A stretch of 64,000 bases of DNA from Hallerella sp963652365. GTDB taxonomy: Bacteria; Fibrobacterota; Fibrobacteria; Fibrobacterales; Fibrobacteraceae. A program made the translations under genes and the position numbers. The notes under the pieces were generated by a model that ran no database searches, was not told where the DNA came from, and worked only from the letters and a program-made list of their open reading frames with translations. The stretch lies in NCBI GenBank assembly GCA_963652365.1, contig CAVJTH010000007.1, positions 28,731-92,730 on the forward strand, written 5' to 3'. Numbering within the stretch: the first letter of the stretch is position 1; the number at the start of each line of letters is the position of its first letter. Of this stretch, positions 34,503 to 42,961 are shown piece after piece.

Positions 34503-34661
34503 ATGCTTGCGAATATCCTGGTTGTCGCGCTACTTTTAGCCTGGGGCCTTGTCTCGCTTCGCTACGTGCTGAACATGACAAGGCACGCGGTGAAAAAGCG
34601 CGGCCCGGCCTGTATCGGCTGCCCGGGATGCGGCGCGGGCATGGGACGGCACTGTAAGTAA
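34503..34661 (+). CDS. FeoB-associated Cys-rich membrane peptide
   Basis: A 52-residue peptide with one N-terminal membrane helix (about residues 3-22) and a Cys-rich end, CIGCPGCGAGMGRHC. The pattern C-x2-C-x2-C matches the short FeoB-associated Cys-rich proteins commonly found after feoB. It begins 12 bp after the feoB stop, with GAGG upstream. The ligands could bind iron or a cluster near the transporter exit; this is inference. Confidence 0.88.
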   Translation: MLANILVVALLLAWGLVSLRYVLNMTRHAVKKRGPACIGCPGCGAGMGRHCK

Positions 34662-34675
34662 GTTTGCCATAGACG

Positions 34676-34709
34676 ATTCCCTCGGGGCGCAAGCTCCGGG
34701 GGAATTTTT
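34676..34709 (+). terminator. Terminator of the Feo operon
   Basis: A 13-bp stem, ATTCCCTCGGGGC with GCTCCGGGGGAAT (two wobble pairs), closes on a GCAA loop and is followed by T residues. Confidence 0.85.
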
Positions 34710-34716
34710 GCATAAG

Positions 34717-34746
34717 GACTGTTCTTTGCTTGAACGGTCTTTTTTT
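34717..34746 (+). terminator. Second terminator-like hairpin
   Basis: GACTGTTC (34717-34724) pairs with GAACGGTC (34732-34739) and is followed by seven T residues. It backs up the preceding terminator. Confidence 0.65.
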
Positions 34747-34888
34747 GTCTTCGCCCACCTGGAAAATCGGAGTGCCATGGCGGAGACGACCTTGGGCTGT
34801 GGTGAATCGGAGACTGGGGCGCAAACGCCGCTCGCCTTGGCGCTCTGAACGTTTCCGCCTGGAAAGCTTGCGGTGAAAGCTTTTCAAT
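34747..34888. other. Intergenic stretch without a recognised gene
   Basis: No supported gene. The phrase GTTTCCGCCTGG here also occurs in the intergenic repeat near 39408-39419, hinting at a decayed relative of that repeat. Confidence 0.35.
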
Positions 34889-34916
34889 GAAAAAGGACCG
34901 GCACTAGGCCGGTCCT
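34889..34916 (-). terminator. Terminator of the SLC13 transporter gene
   Basis: AGGACCGGC (34894-34902) and GCCGGTCCT (34908-34916) form a perfect 9-bp stem. Read on the minus strand it is followed by a T run (A residues at 34890-34894). Confidence 0.8.
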
Positions 34917-34940
34917 CGGTTTCGCTAGAAACGTCTGACG

Positions 34941-36527
34941 CTATCTTGCGGAGTCCGCAGGTTCGCTGGGAGTTTCGGCGGAAACTTCTTCGGACGCCTT
35001 GTGGACGATGACGGAATCCGGGGCGTATGTCGGAATGGGAGCCGCAGGCACGACTTCCACGGAAATGGGCTTGTCGGCGGGAGCCGGCGCTTCGAAGAAA
35101 TTGATCTTCGAAAGACCGAACATCATCAGCCAGGAGATGACAAGTCCGCCAATTCCCAACACGATTCCCGTCTTGGCCATTCCGCTTGTGTCGGTGTAGC
35201 CGGTCGCGTGGGCAAGAGCGTTGGGAGGCGTGGAAATGGGAAGGCACATGCCGAGCGAGCTTGCAAAGGCGACGGAAACGAGCAGAGCCGTGACGCCTCC
35301 GAGTGGCGCCAGATTGTCCTGGCAGGCAACCGCGACCGCGATAAAGATGGGAACGAGAAGACTCGCCGTGGAAGTGTGGCTCATGAAGTTCGCCATGAAA
35401 AGGCAGATGAAACCGCTGCCGATCATCAGTGCGAACGGCGACCAGGTGTCAAACGGAATCGCGTTGATGAGATGTCTCGCAAGTCCAGTCTCCTGCAGGC
35501 CAAGACCGAGCGCAAAGCCACCGGCGACGAGCCAGAGAACGTCCCAGCTCATGTCGTTCAGGTCTTTCTTGGTAATGACTCCCGTCAAGGCGAATACGGC
35601 CATCGGAATCATCGCGATCACGTTGTCGTTGATGCCGTGGACCTTGTTTCCCGTGATCCAGAGAACGACGCAGAGCGCAAAGGTCACATACACGATAATT
35701 GCCCGCGGGCTTGTGTCGAACTTGTCCGCACCTTCGCCTTCGATCTTCAGGATCATCTCTTTCATCTTGATCGGGTAGATCTTGATGAGCAGAAGCCAGG
35801 CGATGGCCATCAGAACGATCACGTAGGGAATGCCGAACATCATCCACTGTCCAAAGCTTACGTTGAATCCCGCAGTCTGGAGAGCGCCGAGCGCAATCGC
35901 GTTCGGAGGCGTTCCAATCGGAGTGCCCATGCCGCCGATGTTCGCTCCGAGCGGAATGGCGAGCGCAAACGCTGCCTTGCCGCGGTCATCCTTGTCGAAG
36001 AGCTTGAGGACCGGGCCCAGGATGGCGAGCATCATCGCGGCGGTTGCCGTATTGCTCATGAACATCGAGAAGCAGGCCGTAATCATCATCAGTCCCAAGA
36101 GCACGTATTTCGGATTTTTTCCAAACGGCTTGAGAAGCACTCGCGCGAGGTTCTTGTCCATGTTGTACTTTGTCGCGGCGGAGGCGAGGAAGAATCCTCC
36201 GAGGAAAAGCATGATAATCGGGTTGGCGAACGTTGCCATGATGGACTTGAACTGGAGTGGCTCGACGCCTTCGACGCGGAACGGGAGTATCGCGGAATTC
36301 GAAAGCGTGAGAATCATCAGCACGATGACGAGCATCGAGGTGGACCAGATGGGGAACGGTTGGAGAATCCAGAAAAGAGCCGCCATCACGAAAATGGCGA
36401 TCACGCGGATTTCCAGCGGATTCAAGAGGTTTTCCCCGGTGAGCCCTAGAGACTCGTAGGGGACGAAAAGCGCAGCGATCGCTAGAATCGATGCGATGAT
36501 CAGTTTTATCAGTTTTGCTTTTGTCAT
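34941..36527 (-). CDS. SLC13/DASS family anion:sodium symporter
   Basis: A 528-residue polytopic transporter with about eleven membrane segments. The first substrate-binding motif is SNTATAAMMLAI and the second is SHTSTASLLVPI, the two SNT-type hairpins of the DASS family. In the second, Asn is replaced by His. GFFLASAATKYNM and GANIGGMGTPIGTPPNAIAL are also typical. The substrate is probably dicarboxylate or sulfate, which cannot be told apart here. The last 50 residues are a Pro/Ala/Glu-rich tail not usual for the family. I chose the ATG at 36527 for its GGGA ribosome site; upstream ATGs would add a non-membrane leader. Confidence 0.9.
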   Translation of the reverse strand: MTKAKLIKLIIASILAIAALFVPYESLGLTGENLLNPLEIRVIAIFVMAALFWILQPFPIWSTSMLVIVLMILTLSNSAILPFRVEGVEPLQFKSIMATFANPIIMLFLGGFFLASAATKYNMDKNLARVLLKPFGKNPKYVLLGLMMITACFSMFMSNTATAAMMLAILGPVLKLFDKDDRGKAAFALAIPLGANIGGMGTPIGTPPNAIALGALQTAGFNVSFGQWMMFGIPYVIVLMAIAWLLLIKIYPIKMKEMILKIEGEGADKFDTSPRAIIVYVTFALCVVLWITGNKVHGINDNVIAMIPMAVFALTGVITKKDLNDMSWDVLWLVAGGFALGLGLQETGLARHLINAIPFDTWSPFALMIGSGFICLFMANFMSHTSTASLLVPIFIAVAVACQDNLAPLGGVTALLVSVAFASSLGMCLPISTPPNALAHATGYTDTSGMAKTGIVLGIGGLVISWLMMFGLSKINFFEAPAPADKPISVEVVPAAPIPTYAPDSVIVHKASEEVSAETPSEPADSAR

Positions 36528-36545
36528 GATTTTTCCCATGTTACG

Positions 36546-36564
36546 GATAGGCGTAAGTCCTATC
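36546..36564. repeat. Inverted repeat in the SLC13/RND divergent region
   Basis: GATAGG (36546-36551) and CCTATC (36559-36564) around a 7-nt loop, just upstream of the SLC13 gene. It may be an operator or an RNA hairpin. Confidence 0.4.
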
Positions 36565-36643
36565 GAATGATTGCGCAAAGTTAGTAAATAAACGTCGCGA
36601 TAAAAGGCTGGCGCAAAAATGGAAAACCGTGAAGATGGATAAT

Positions 36644-36664
36644 AAATCTTTATACGAAAGATTT
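36644..36664. repeat. Inverted repeat AAATCTTT-N5-AAAGATTT
   Basis: A perfect 8-bp dyad with 5-bp spacer in the 206-bp gap between the divergent SLC13 and RND genes. The spacing fits a dimeric regulator site. No other gene was seen in the gap. Confidence 0.5.
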
Positions 36665-36721
36665 GCGGATAAAGCGACCGGAACGGGATATTTTCGGTCA
36701 AAAAACGGCCTGGGCAATTTG

Positions 36722-36727
36722 TATATT
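36722..36727 (+). promoter_or_regulatory. -10-like hexamer TATATT, 6 nt before the RND gene ATG
   Basis: TATATT is followed by six bases and the ATG at 36734, with no Shine-Dalgarno. Same spacing as at 914, 10389 and 60194. Confidence 0.4.
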
Positions 36728-36733
36728 TCCGTT

Positions 36734-39310
36734 ATGGCTACGAAGCAATCCCTGGCAGAAAGATTTTCCAACTGGTATATTCCCCTGATTTGTCGGAACA
36801 AGTTCAAGGCGTTGGCCTTCTATCTGGTTCTTGCGCTGGTTCTCGCCTTTCCCATCCTGGTCTATCCCGGGCTGAAGCTCGATGCGGACCTCTCGAAGCT
36901 CTTGCCGGAAAAGACGCCGAGCGTCATCGCCCTCAAGGAATCCTACGAGCGATTTGGCAGTACGGACCGCTTCATGATAGCCATCCAGAGCGAGGATCCG
37001 GAGCTGGTTGCCGCCTTGCAGGATTCGATCAGTGGCTACATCCACAGAAATTGGCAGGGAGACTTTGTTTCGACGCAGGTCGATAACGACAACCAGTTCT
37101 TCAAGGACAAGGCTCTGCTGTATCTTCCGACAAGGTATCTGGAAAACATTCGGGACAATCTGGAAGACGTTCAGCTCGAAATCGGTCGAAAGAACGCGCC
37201 GCTGACCGTTGATCTGCTTGGAGATTCCGCTCCGAAAAAGGAACGCGTCTGGTTCGATGCGAGCATTCCGCAAGAGCTTGGACTTCCCGATGAAGCGGCT
37301 GGCGCCTTTGACGCCTTTTTCAAGAAGGATTCGCCAAAGGAAAGCGGAAAGTCGGAAGAATGGGACAACAAGGCGCCAGTTCCCGCGCACCTGAAAAATC
37401 GCCTGATCGGTTCGCCGAAGCCGGACAGCACGGGAAAGATTCTTTTCAACGGAGTCGTCAACGCGAAGCTGCTCAAGCCTTCGACCGACTACGAATTTGT
37501 CACCCACATTCTCGCGCGTACCGATACGCTGCTCGCCTATTTCGGCAGCAAGGAGTATTCGGTTCCCACGCGCTTTACAGTGGAAGGAACCTACGAAGGC
37601 CTCAAGGAAGTCGATGAAGTGGCGAACGACAGCGTTTCGTCCTTTGCCATCAGCCTTGTCCTGATTCTTCTCTTGACCATATTCTTTTTCCGAAGCGTCA
37701 AGGGACCGATTCTCGTCGTGTCTTCGGTTCTCTATGCGTGCATTCCGACGCTTGCCTTTGCCGCGCTCTTTTACGGACGGCTGAATCCGTTTACGGTCTT
37801 TGTCGCTTCCATCATTCTCGGTATCGGCATCGACTATTCGATTCACATTTTGGGAACGGCGCAAAAGCTGCTTCGCAAATACGCGACGCTCGAAGAAGTC
37901 CTGATTCATGCCCAGAGAAAGATGATCAAGCCGTTTTTCCTTGCGAGCCTTACGACTATCGCGGCGTTCCTGACCTTGCTCGTCGCCCATTTCAGGGGAT
38001 TCTATGAATTTGGCGTGGTGGCGTCGTGCGGCGTTTTCTTCAGCATGTTGACTTCGGTGCTCGTGTTGCCGGTCCTTGTCAAGTGTCTCGGGGGAATCCC
38101 CGCCGCTCCTCAGAACAGTTTTTTCCCGAGATCCTGGGACGAGGCGAAAATCTTCAATTTCTTCAAGTGGGCCGCGGCGATCGGGTTCGTCTTGGGTGCG
38201 ATTTCGCTCTGGTTTGCGCGCGATGTGGATTTCGAGCATAACCTGAAAAATCTCCGCCGGGTTTCGACGGCGCAGAGCGTTGCGAAGAACAAGATTTCGA
38301 CAAAGGTGACCAAGGCTTCGAACAAGGCCGTGACATCGACGCCTGCGGCCGTGATGGGATCTAGGCCGGAACAGCTAGACAGACTGTATGACACGCTGAT
38401 GGTTCGTCTGCGTGATGAAAAGGACCCGATGCTTGGGAGCTTCTTGACGCTTCGAACCTTTGTGCCGCCGCTAGACTCCCAGAAAGCGCGACTTGAAATC
38501 ATCGATGAAATCCGGGAACTGGCGGGTTACAAGGTCTTTGACCGGGCGACAGGCGAGGATTCGGCAAATATCGCCGCCCTGAGAAAGCTTGCCCAGGTCG
38601 ATGAACCGTTTACCGCCGAGGATATCCCCGCGTGGTCGCTCGACCTCCTTCGCGAAAAGGACGGCTCCTATGGAAAGATCGGCTTTATCTACGGCGACTT
38701 TCCGAGCTGGGATGCCAACGCTCTCCATGAATTCCAGGAACGGTACGGACATTGGAATTTTGACGGCGAAGAGCTGCGCACGTTCTCTTCGCAGTTCATC
38801 CTGTCCGACGTGATCGAATCCGTCAAGGAAGACAGCTTCAACCTGGCGCTTCTCATCATTCTCGTCATCTTCGCGACGCTGGTGATTTCGTTCCGGAAAC
38901 CGAAACTGTTCATCGCGGGAAGCGTTTCGTTTGGAATGGGCGTCCTTCTGACTCTTGGACTTTTGGGATTTCTCACGCATTTCTTCGATTTTGGAAAGAT
39001 CAGCATCTACAACGTGATAGTCATCCCGATGACGCTTGGAATCGGGATCGATGCGACGATTCATCTCGTCAGCGCATGGATTTCGACCAAGGGAATTACG
39101 ATCAGGGAGCTTCTGGATACGACGGGCAGAAACGTGATGGCGAGTTCGACGACGACCGCGGCCGGCTTTGTCGGAATGCTCTTTACGACGCATCGCGGCT
39201 TGAAGGGCATTGGAGACCTGGCCTGTATCGGCATCATGGTGTTTTTGGTGTCGAGCATCGTCTTCTCGGTATTTTTCTGCAAGCTGTGGCTTTCGCAAAA
39301 AGGGAAGTGA
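36734..39310 (+). CDS. RND superfamily exporter (MMPL/HpnN-like)
   Basis: An 858-residue protein with two homologous halves, each a membrane helix, a large periplasmic loop and five helices. The first half has GIGIDYSIHILGTAQKLLR and the second has GIGIDATIHLVSAWISTKG, matching the helix-4 region of RND/SSD proteins. LLPEKTPSVIALKESYERFG in the first loop is typical of MMPL-type members. The best guess is a lipid or hydrophobic-compound exporter; related HpnN proteins move hopanoids. I start at the ATG at 36734 because the preceding in-frame 35 residues are polar and unlike the family. A repeat-rich stretch follows. Confidence 0.85.
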   Translation: MATKQSLAERFSNWYIPLICRNKFKALAFYLVLALVLAFPILVYPGLKLDADLSKLLPEKTPSVIALKESYERFGSTDRFMIAIQSEDPELVAALQDSISGYIHRNWQGDFVSTQVDNDNQFFKDKALLYLPTRYLENIRDNLEDVQLEIGRKNAPLTVDLLGDSAPKKERVWFDASIPQELGLPDEAAGAFDAFFKKDSPKESGKSEEWDNKAPVPAHLKNRLIGSPKPDSTGKILFNGVVNAKLLKPSTDYEFVTHILARTDTLLAYFGSKEYSVPTRFTVEGTYEGLKEVDEVANDSVSSFAISLVLILLLTIFFFRSVKGPILVVSSVLYACIPTLAFAALFYGRLNPFTVFVASIILGIGIDYSIHILGTAQKLLRKYATLEEVLIHAQRKMIKPFFLASLTTIAAFLTLLVAHFRGFYEFGVVASCGVFFSMLTSVLVLPVLVKCLGGIPAAPQNSFFPRSWDEAKIFNFFKWAAAIGFVLGAISLWFARDVDFEHNLKNLRRVSTAQSVAKNKISTKVTKASNKAVTSTPAAVMGSRPEQLDRLYDTLMVRLRDEKDPMLGSFLTLRTFVPPLDSQKARLEIIDEIRELAGYKVFDRATGEDSANIAALRKLAQVDEPFTAEDIPAWSLDLLREKDGSYGKIGFIYGDFPSWDANALHEFQERYGHWNFDGEELRTFSSQFILSDVIESVKEDSFNLALLIILVIFATLVISFRKPKLFIAGSVSFGMGVLLTLGLLGFLTHFFDFGKISIYNVIVIPMTLGIGIDATIHLVSAWISTKGITIRELLDTTGRNVMASSTTTAAGFVGMLFTTHRGLKGIGDLACIGIMVFLVSSIVFSVFFCKLWLSQKGK

Positions 39311-39659
39311 GCTGCTTAGTTCAGAGCTTAGTCGAGAGAGCTTGGAGCTTAGAAGCGCAGAGCGAGCCGTTACTTTCTGCCGAAAGGTTTTGTCGCGAAG
39401 CGAACTGTTTCCGCCTGGCGGCGGAGGGTAGGCGCCTTCCCGGCGAGGGGCTTGTTCAGAGCTTAGTGGGGAGAACTTAGAGCTTAGAGATCTCAGCGAA
39501 CTTTTCATGCTAGAATCTAAATGCTCGCAAAACTCAGATCGAAGTTCTAAGATCTAAGCTCCGCTTTAGAGCCTAGACGTCCGAGAAACTCCACTCTCAA
39601 CCCTCCACACTCCAAACTCGACTGATTCCTTTCTCCTATCAACTAGGCTCTGCTCGCGC
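39311..39659. repeat. Intergenic repeat element, copy 1
   Basis: A 349-bp non-coding stretch rich in variants of GAGCTTAGAG and its complement. The 30 bases at 39585-39614 are the exact reverse complement of 63838-63867, and the similarity extends to ACGTCTAGG. AGCGAGCCGTT (39361-39371) recurs in direct orientation at 63892-63902. It lies between the 3' ends of the convergent RND and LtaS-like genes. It has no coding signature. Confidence 0.75.
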
Positions 39660-41576
39660 TCACGGCTGCATGTTGTCGTTTCGAAGCAGGGAACGCAGGA
39701 CCTTGCTTGCCCCGATGGCGTGGCTTCGCCAACGGTTCGAAAGAGAATCGCCGGCGGGTGTGTAGGTCCCTTCCTTGCCACGATAGACTTCTTCGCTTTC
39801 GAGTCCTCCGGTCAGGACAAAATCCCGAAATCCCAGGAAGTAGGCGTTCTGGGAAAAGAAGAGCGCCGGCTGTTCGGCGGGGCGCTTTTCGGCGAGCAGG
39901 TCGTATCCCCAGAAGTGGTTCGGCGCCTTTACCTGTGCCAAATCGAGAATGGTCGGGCCGATGTCGAGCTGCGACGCAACGTCTTTTCGGACTTCTAATC
40001 CGGAAAACAGGTTCGAATCCGCGGAAAAGATGCCGAGAAAAATTTGCGCGGCGGAAACTCCCAGCGGTTGCGGAACCGCATAATCGATGGAATCGACGGG
40101 AGTGTCGTGGTCGCCCAGGATGACGATGGCCGTGCGTTCGAAATCCGGGCGCGCGGCAAGAGCCTCGAAAAGCTTCCCGAGCTGGGTGTCCGTATAGCGC
40201 AAGGCGTTCCGGTAACGCTCCATCGCGTTGTCCGGCTTGGGCGCAAAGTCGTCCGGGTAACCATAAAAGGGAATATGCGTCGCTATCGTGTTGAATGTCA
40301 GAAGCCAGGAAGTATCGGTCGGCAGGTCTTGCAGCATCCGCAAGACGACATCCATTCCCAGGCTGTCCGTTGTTCCGGGTTTTCCGGGTTCGGGCATTTT
40401 CCAGTCGTTTCCGTAGAATCTCTCGATAAACGGCAGCGTGTGGTCAAAGATCGGATTGGAAATCGTCATGTATTGTCGGACATAATCCGTCATCAGCTCG
40501 GGAAATCCCGTGAAGTGGTTGGATGCGTAGAAGCTTGGAACGTCGCGGTTTGGGTGGGACGGAAATCCGAAGTAGGTCGCCATGGTGCCGCGGACCGTCG
40601 GATATCCTCCGCTGAAGGCGTTCTCGAACCAGAGACCGCCCCCTCCGTGCAAAAAGTACCTTCCCTGGGAAAGCGCCCAGAGGTTCGGCGCAAGCGTCGT
40701 GTCGCCAGAAAGCATCTGGTCGAGAATGCGCCCCTTGAAGGACTCCCCGAAAATGAAGACAATGTTGTAGGGACGTTTTGCCCGGTATTCCCCTGTAGGC
40801 GCCTTGCGGTATGCGGGAAACTTCCTGTCGATCCGTTCCCTGTCGAAATCCTTGGGCAGAAAGGCGTCGAGATCGGCGACAAGTTCGTCCGTAATCTTGT
40901 AATTGTCCTTGACAAATTCAAAGGTCTCTTCGGCGGCAATGTGCAGAATCGGAGCGGTCAGCGTGTGCTTTCCGAGCGTGAACCGCATATCGACCTGTGT
41001 TCCGAGGATGGGAATCGTCCTTGTCCCGCGCGTTCCGGCGAGAAACAGCGCGAGCGGGATGACGGAAAGGAACATGCCCGCGGAAAAAAGGAAGAACGGA
41101 ATATTGAAGCTTCGCGCCTGGATTTTCTCTTGCTTCTTTCGGGAAAGGTAGAGGATTATCGAGGTGAATCCGGCGATATCGACGAAGAGAAGCGAAAGCC
41201 AGCCGAGGGTCCCCTTGAAATCTCCGCCGAGCGTGGAAACGGTTGTCGAATCGGTGATGTTCGACAGGTGAAAGTAGGTGCGCAGAAACGAGTAGGAGAG
41301 CCGCTGGTGCGAAAATCGGAAGACTTCGTAATCGACCGCGGCGAGGATGAAGTAGAAGACGAGGAATGCGGCAAGGGCTCGCGGCTTCCTGAAAAAGGCG
41401 AAGAGGGAAACGAGAACGAGAATCGCTCCGTATGCCATGGAAATCTGCCAGACGGTCTTCCCGGCGAACATTTCCGACAGGGAAAGTCCCAGCGGATCGG
41501 GGAGCGCGTAGAAGAGCGCGAGCATCGCGCTTTGCAGAAAGATGGCGAACAGGGAAATCAGGATAAAGGGATTCAT
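39660..41576 (-). CDS. LtaS-like sulfatase-fold membrane transferase
   Basis: A 638-residue protein with five N-terminal membrane helices (about residues 1-185) followed by a large periplasmic alkaline-phosphatase-fold domain. The order matches LtaS/OpgB-type enzymes that transfer phosphoglycerol or phosphoethanolamine groups. Motifs are FIFGESFKGR (metal Glu), SGGYPTVRGTMATYFG (candidate Thr nucleophile), FNTIATHIPF and VILGDHDTPVDS (metal Asp-His). Gram-negative members usually decorate glycans or lipids; the substrate here is unknown. The ATG at 41576 is chosen because hydrophobic residues begin there and GGATAAG precedes it. The gene starts 55 bp after dnaA on the same strand. Confidence 0.87.
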   Translation of the reverse strand: MNPFILISLFAIFLQSAMLALFYALPDPLGLSLSEMFAGKTVWQISMAYGAILVLVSLFAFFRKPRALAAFLVFYFILAAVDYEVFRFSHQRLSYSFLRTYFHLSNITDSTTVSTLGGDFKGTLGWLSLLFVDIAGFTSIILYLSRKKQEKIQARSFNIPFFLFSAGMFLSVIPLALFLAGTRGTRTIPILGTQVDMRFTLGKHTLTAPILHIAAEETFEFVKDNYKITDELVADLDAFLPKDFDRERIDRKFPAYRKAPTGEYRAKRPYNIVFIFGESFKGRILDQMLSGDTTLAPNLWALSQGRYFLHGGGGLWFENAFSGGYPTVRGTMATYFGFPSHPNRDVPSFYASNHFTGFPELMTDYVRQYMTISNPIFDHTLPFIERFYGNDWKMPEPGKPGTTDSLGMDVVLRMLQDLPTDTSWLLTFNTIATHIPFYGYPDDFAPKPDNAMERYRNALRYTDTQLGKLFEALAARPDFERTAIVILGDHDTPVDSIDYAVPQPLGVSAAQIFLGIFSADSNLFSGLEVRKDVASQLDIGPTILDLAQVKAPNHFWGYDLLAEKRPAEQPALFFSQNAYFLGFRDFVLTGGLESEEVYRGKEGTYTPAGDSLSNRWRSHAIGASKVLRSLLRNDNMQP

Positions 41577-41631
41577 AATCTTATCCGAATGATGGCGAAG
41601 AAACCGCATGGCGAGCGGGAAACGCGCAAGG

Positions 41632-42933
41632 CTAGTGGATGTTCGACTTGATCGTTTCGACGACCCGTGCAAACGTCGCGTCTTCCTGCATTTCCTTTTC
41701 GATGGTCTTTATCGCATGCATGACCGTGGAATGATCGCGGTTTCCAAAGCGCATCCCGATGCTCTTGAGGCTGAGCGTCGTGAGCTTTTTCATGAGGAAC
41801 ATGGCGACTTGACGCGCGTGGGCGACTTCCTTCGTGCCGCGGCCCGCTTCGAGGAGCTTGTCTTCGGGAACGTCGAATTCCTGGGAAACGGCGTGAATGA
41901 CCGCTTCGATTCCGACGCGACGCTTGATGTTCGGAATGATGTCCGCGACGACTTGCCGTGCGAGCGAAATGCCGATGTCCTGCTTGAGAAGGCTTGACTG
42001 CATCGCCAGACGGACGATGGCCGCTTCGAGCGGGCGCACGCTGCCTTCGATGTTTTCGGCAAGGTAGGCGAATACGTCGTCGGAAATGTCCAGGTGGCTG
42101 TTGGTCGCCTTTTTCCGAAGAATCGCTTCGCGGGTTTCGAAGGCCGGCGGCTGGATATCGACGGTCAGTCCCGACGAAAAACGGCTCACCAGTCGGTCGG
42201 AGAGGCTCTTGACTTCGGCCGCGGGCGCGTCGGACGTGAGGACGATTTGCTTTCCCGCCTGGTGCAGCGTATTGAAGATGTGGAAAAACTCGTTCTGTGT
42301 CTCTGTCGAACCGCTCCAGTTCTGGATGTCGTCGATCAGGAGAACATCGACATCTTCGCGGTAGAAGGTGGACCATTCGTTCGTGTTGCCGTTGCGGATG
42401 CTTTCCGTATAATCGCGCTGGAAATCGTTTGCGGGAATGTAGCGGACAACCTTTCCCGTCGCGTTTCCAAGGATATAGTTGCCGATCGCTTGCAGAAGAT
42501 GCGTCTTTCCCAGCCCGGAAGCTCCGTAGATGAAGAGCGGGTTGTACTTGCTGTGATCCGGATTCTCGGCAACGGCGAACGCTGCGCTGAAGGCGAGCTT
42601 CGACTTGTCCCCGACGACAAAGTTCTCGAAGCTGAGTTCCTCGGAGAGCTTGATCGGCTGGCAGAAATCGTGCGACGCCGCGGATACGCTCGGGTTCGAT
42701 TCGACATGCTGGAAGTCAAAATCCAGATGCTGGCCGGTGGCTTCTTGCCAACTGATTTCGAGAAGAACCTTGTAGGGCAGATAGGACTTGATGTCCTTAT
42801 TCGGAGGCAAGAGGACGGAGCACCGGCGGTCGGTGACACTTGTCAGGTCCAGCTTTGCGAACAGATCGTTAAAAACGGCATCCGAAATCTTGCCGTGCAA
42901 AAGTTCCAAACATTTCTCGAATTGCGGGTTCAT
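41632..42933 (-). CDS. dnaA: Chromosomal replication initiator DnaA
   Basis: A 433-residue AAA+ ATPase that opens oriC. Domain I is at the N-terminus, followed by FENFVVGDKSKLAFSAAFAV. Walker A is YGASGLGKTHL (about residues 137-147), Walker B is VDVLLIDDIQ, and the arginine-finger region is DRLVSRF. Domain IV has the DnaA-box-binding signature SIGMRFGNRDHSTVMHAIK near the C-terminus. The ATG at 42933 is preferred over 42963 because the latter would collide with the divergent gene. No clear Shine-Dalgarno. dnaN, recF, gyrB and rpmH are not adjacent and no DnaA-box cluster was found. Confidence 0.96.
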   Translation of the reverse strand: MNPQFEKCLELLHGKISDAVFNDLFAKLDLTSVTDRRCSVLLPPNKDIKSYLPYKVLLEISWQEATGQHLDFDFQHVESNPSVSAASHDFCQPIKLSEELSFENFVVGDKSKLAFSAAFAVAENPDHSKYNPLFIYGASGLGKTHLLQAIGNYILGNATGKVVRYIPANDFQRDYTESIRNGNTNEWSTFYREDVDVLLIDDIQNWSGSTETQNEFFHIFNTLHQAGKQIVLTSDAPAAEVKSLSDRLVSRFSSGLTVDIQPPAFETREAILRKKATNSHLDISDDVFAYLAENIEGSVRPLEAAIVRLAMQSSLLKQDIGISLARQVVADIIPNIKRRVGIEAVIHAVSQEFDVPEDKLLEAGRGTKEVAHARQVAMFLMKKLTTLSLKSIGMRFGNRDHSTVMHAIKTIEKEMQEDATFARVVETIKSNIH

Positions 42934-42948
42934 AGGGCTTAATTTAAC

Positions 42949-42954
42949 TATTAT
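42949..42954 (+). promoter_or_regulatory. -10-like hexamer TATTAT, 7 nt before an ATG
   Basis: It lies in the 28-bp gap between dnaA and the divergent membrane-protein gene, with seven bases to the ATG at 42962. The tiny gap leaves no room for ordinary leaders on both sides. Confidence 0.35.
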
Positions 42955-42961
42955 TGGCTTC

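Noticed and set aside
32812..35247. 811-codon open frame antisense to feoB
   Set aside because: It is an Arg/His/Gly-rich shadow of the strong third-position bias of feoB, spans the terminators, and has no ribosome site or family motif.
35001..36449. 482-codon frame antisense to the SLC13 gene
   Set aside because: Shadow frame; the sense strand shows two SNT-type transporter motifs.
40044..41651. 535-codon frame antisense to the LtaS-like gene
   Set aside because: Low-complexity Arg/Gly/Glu composition; the sense strand has clear enzyme motifs.
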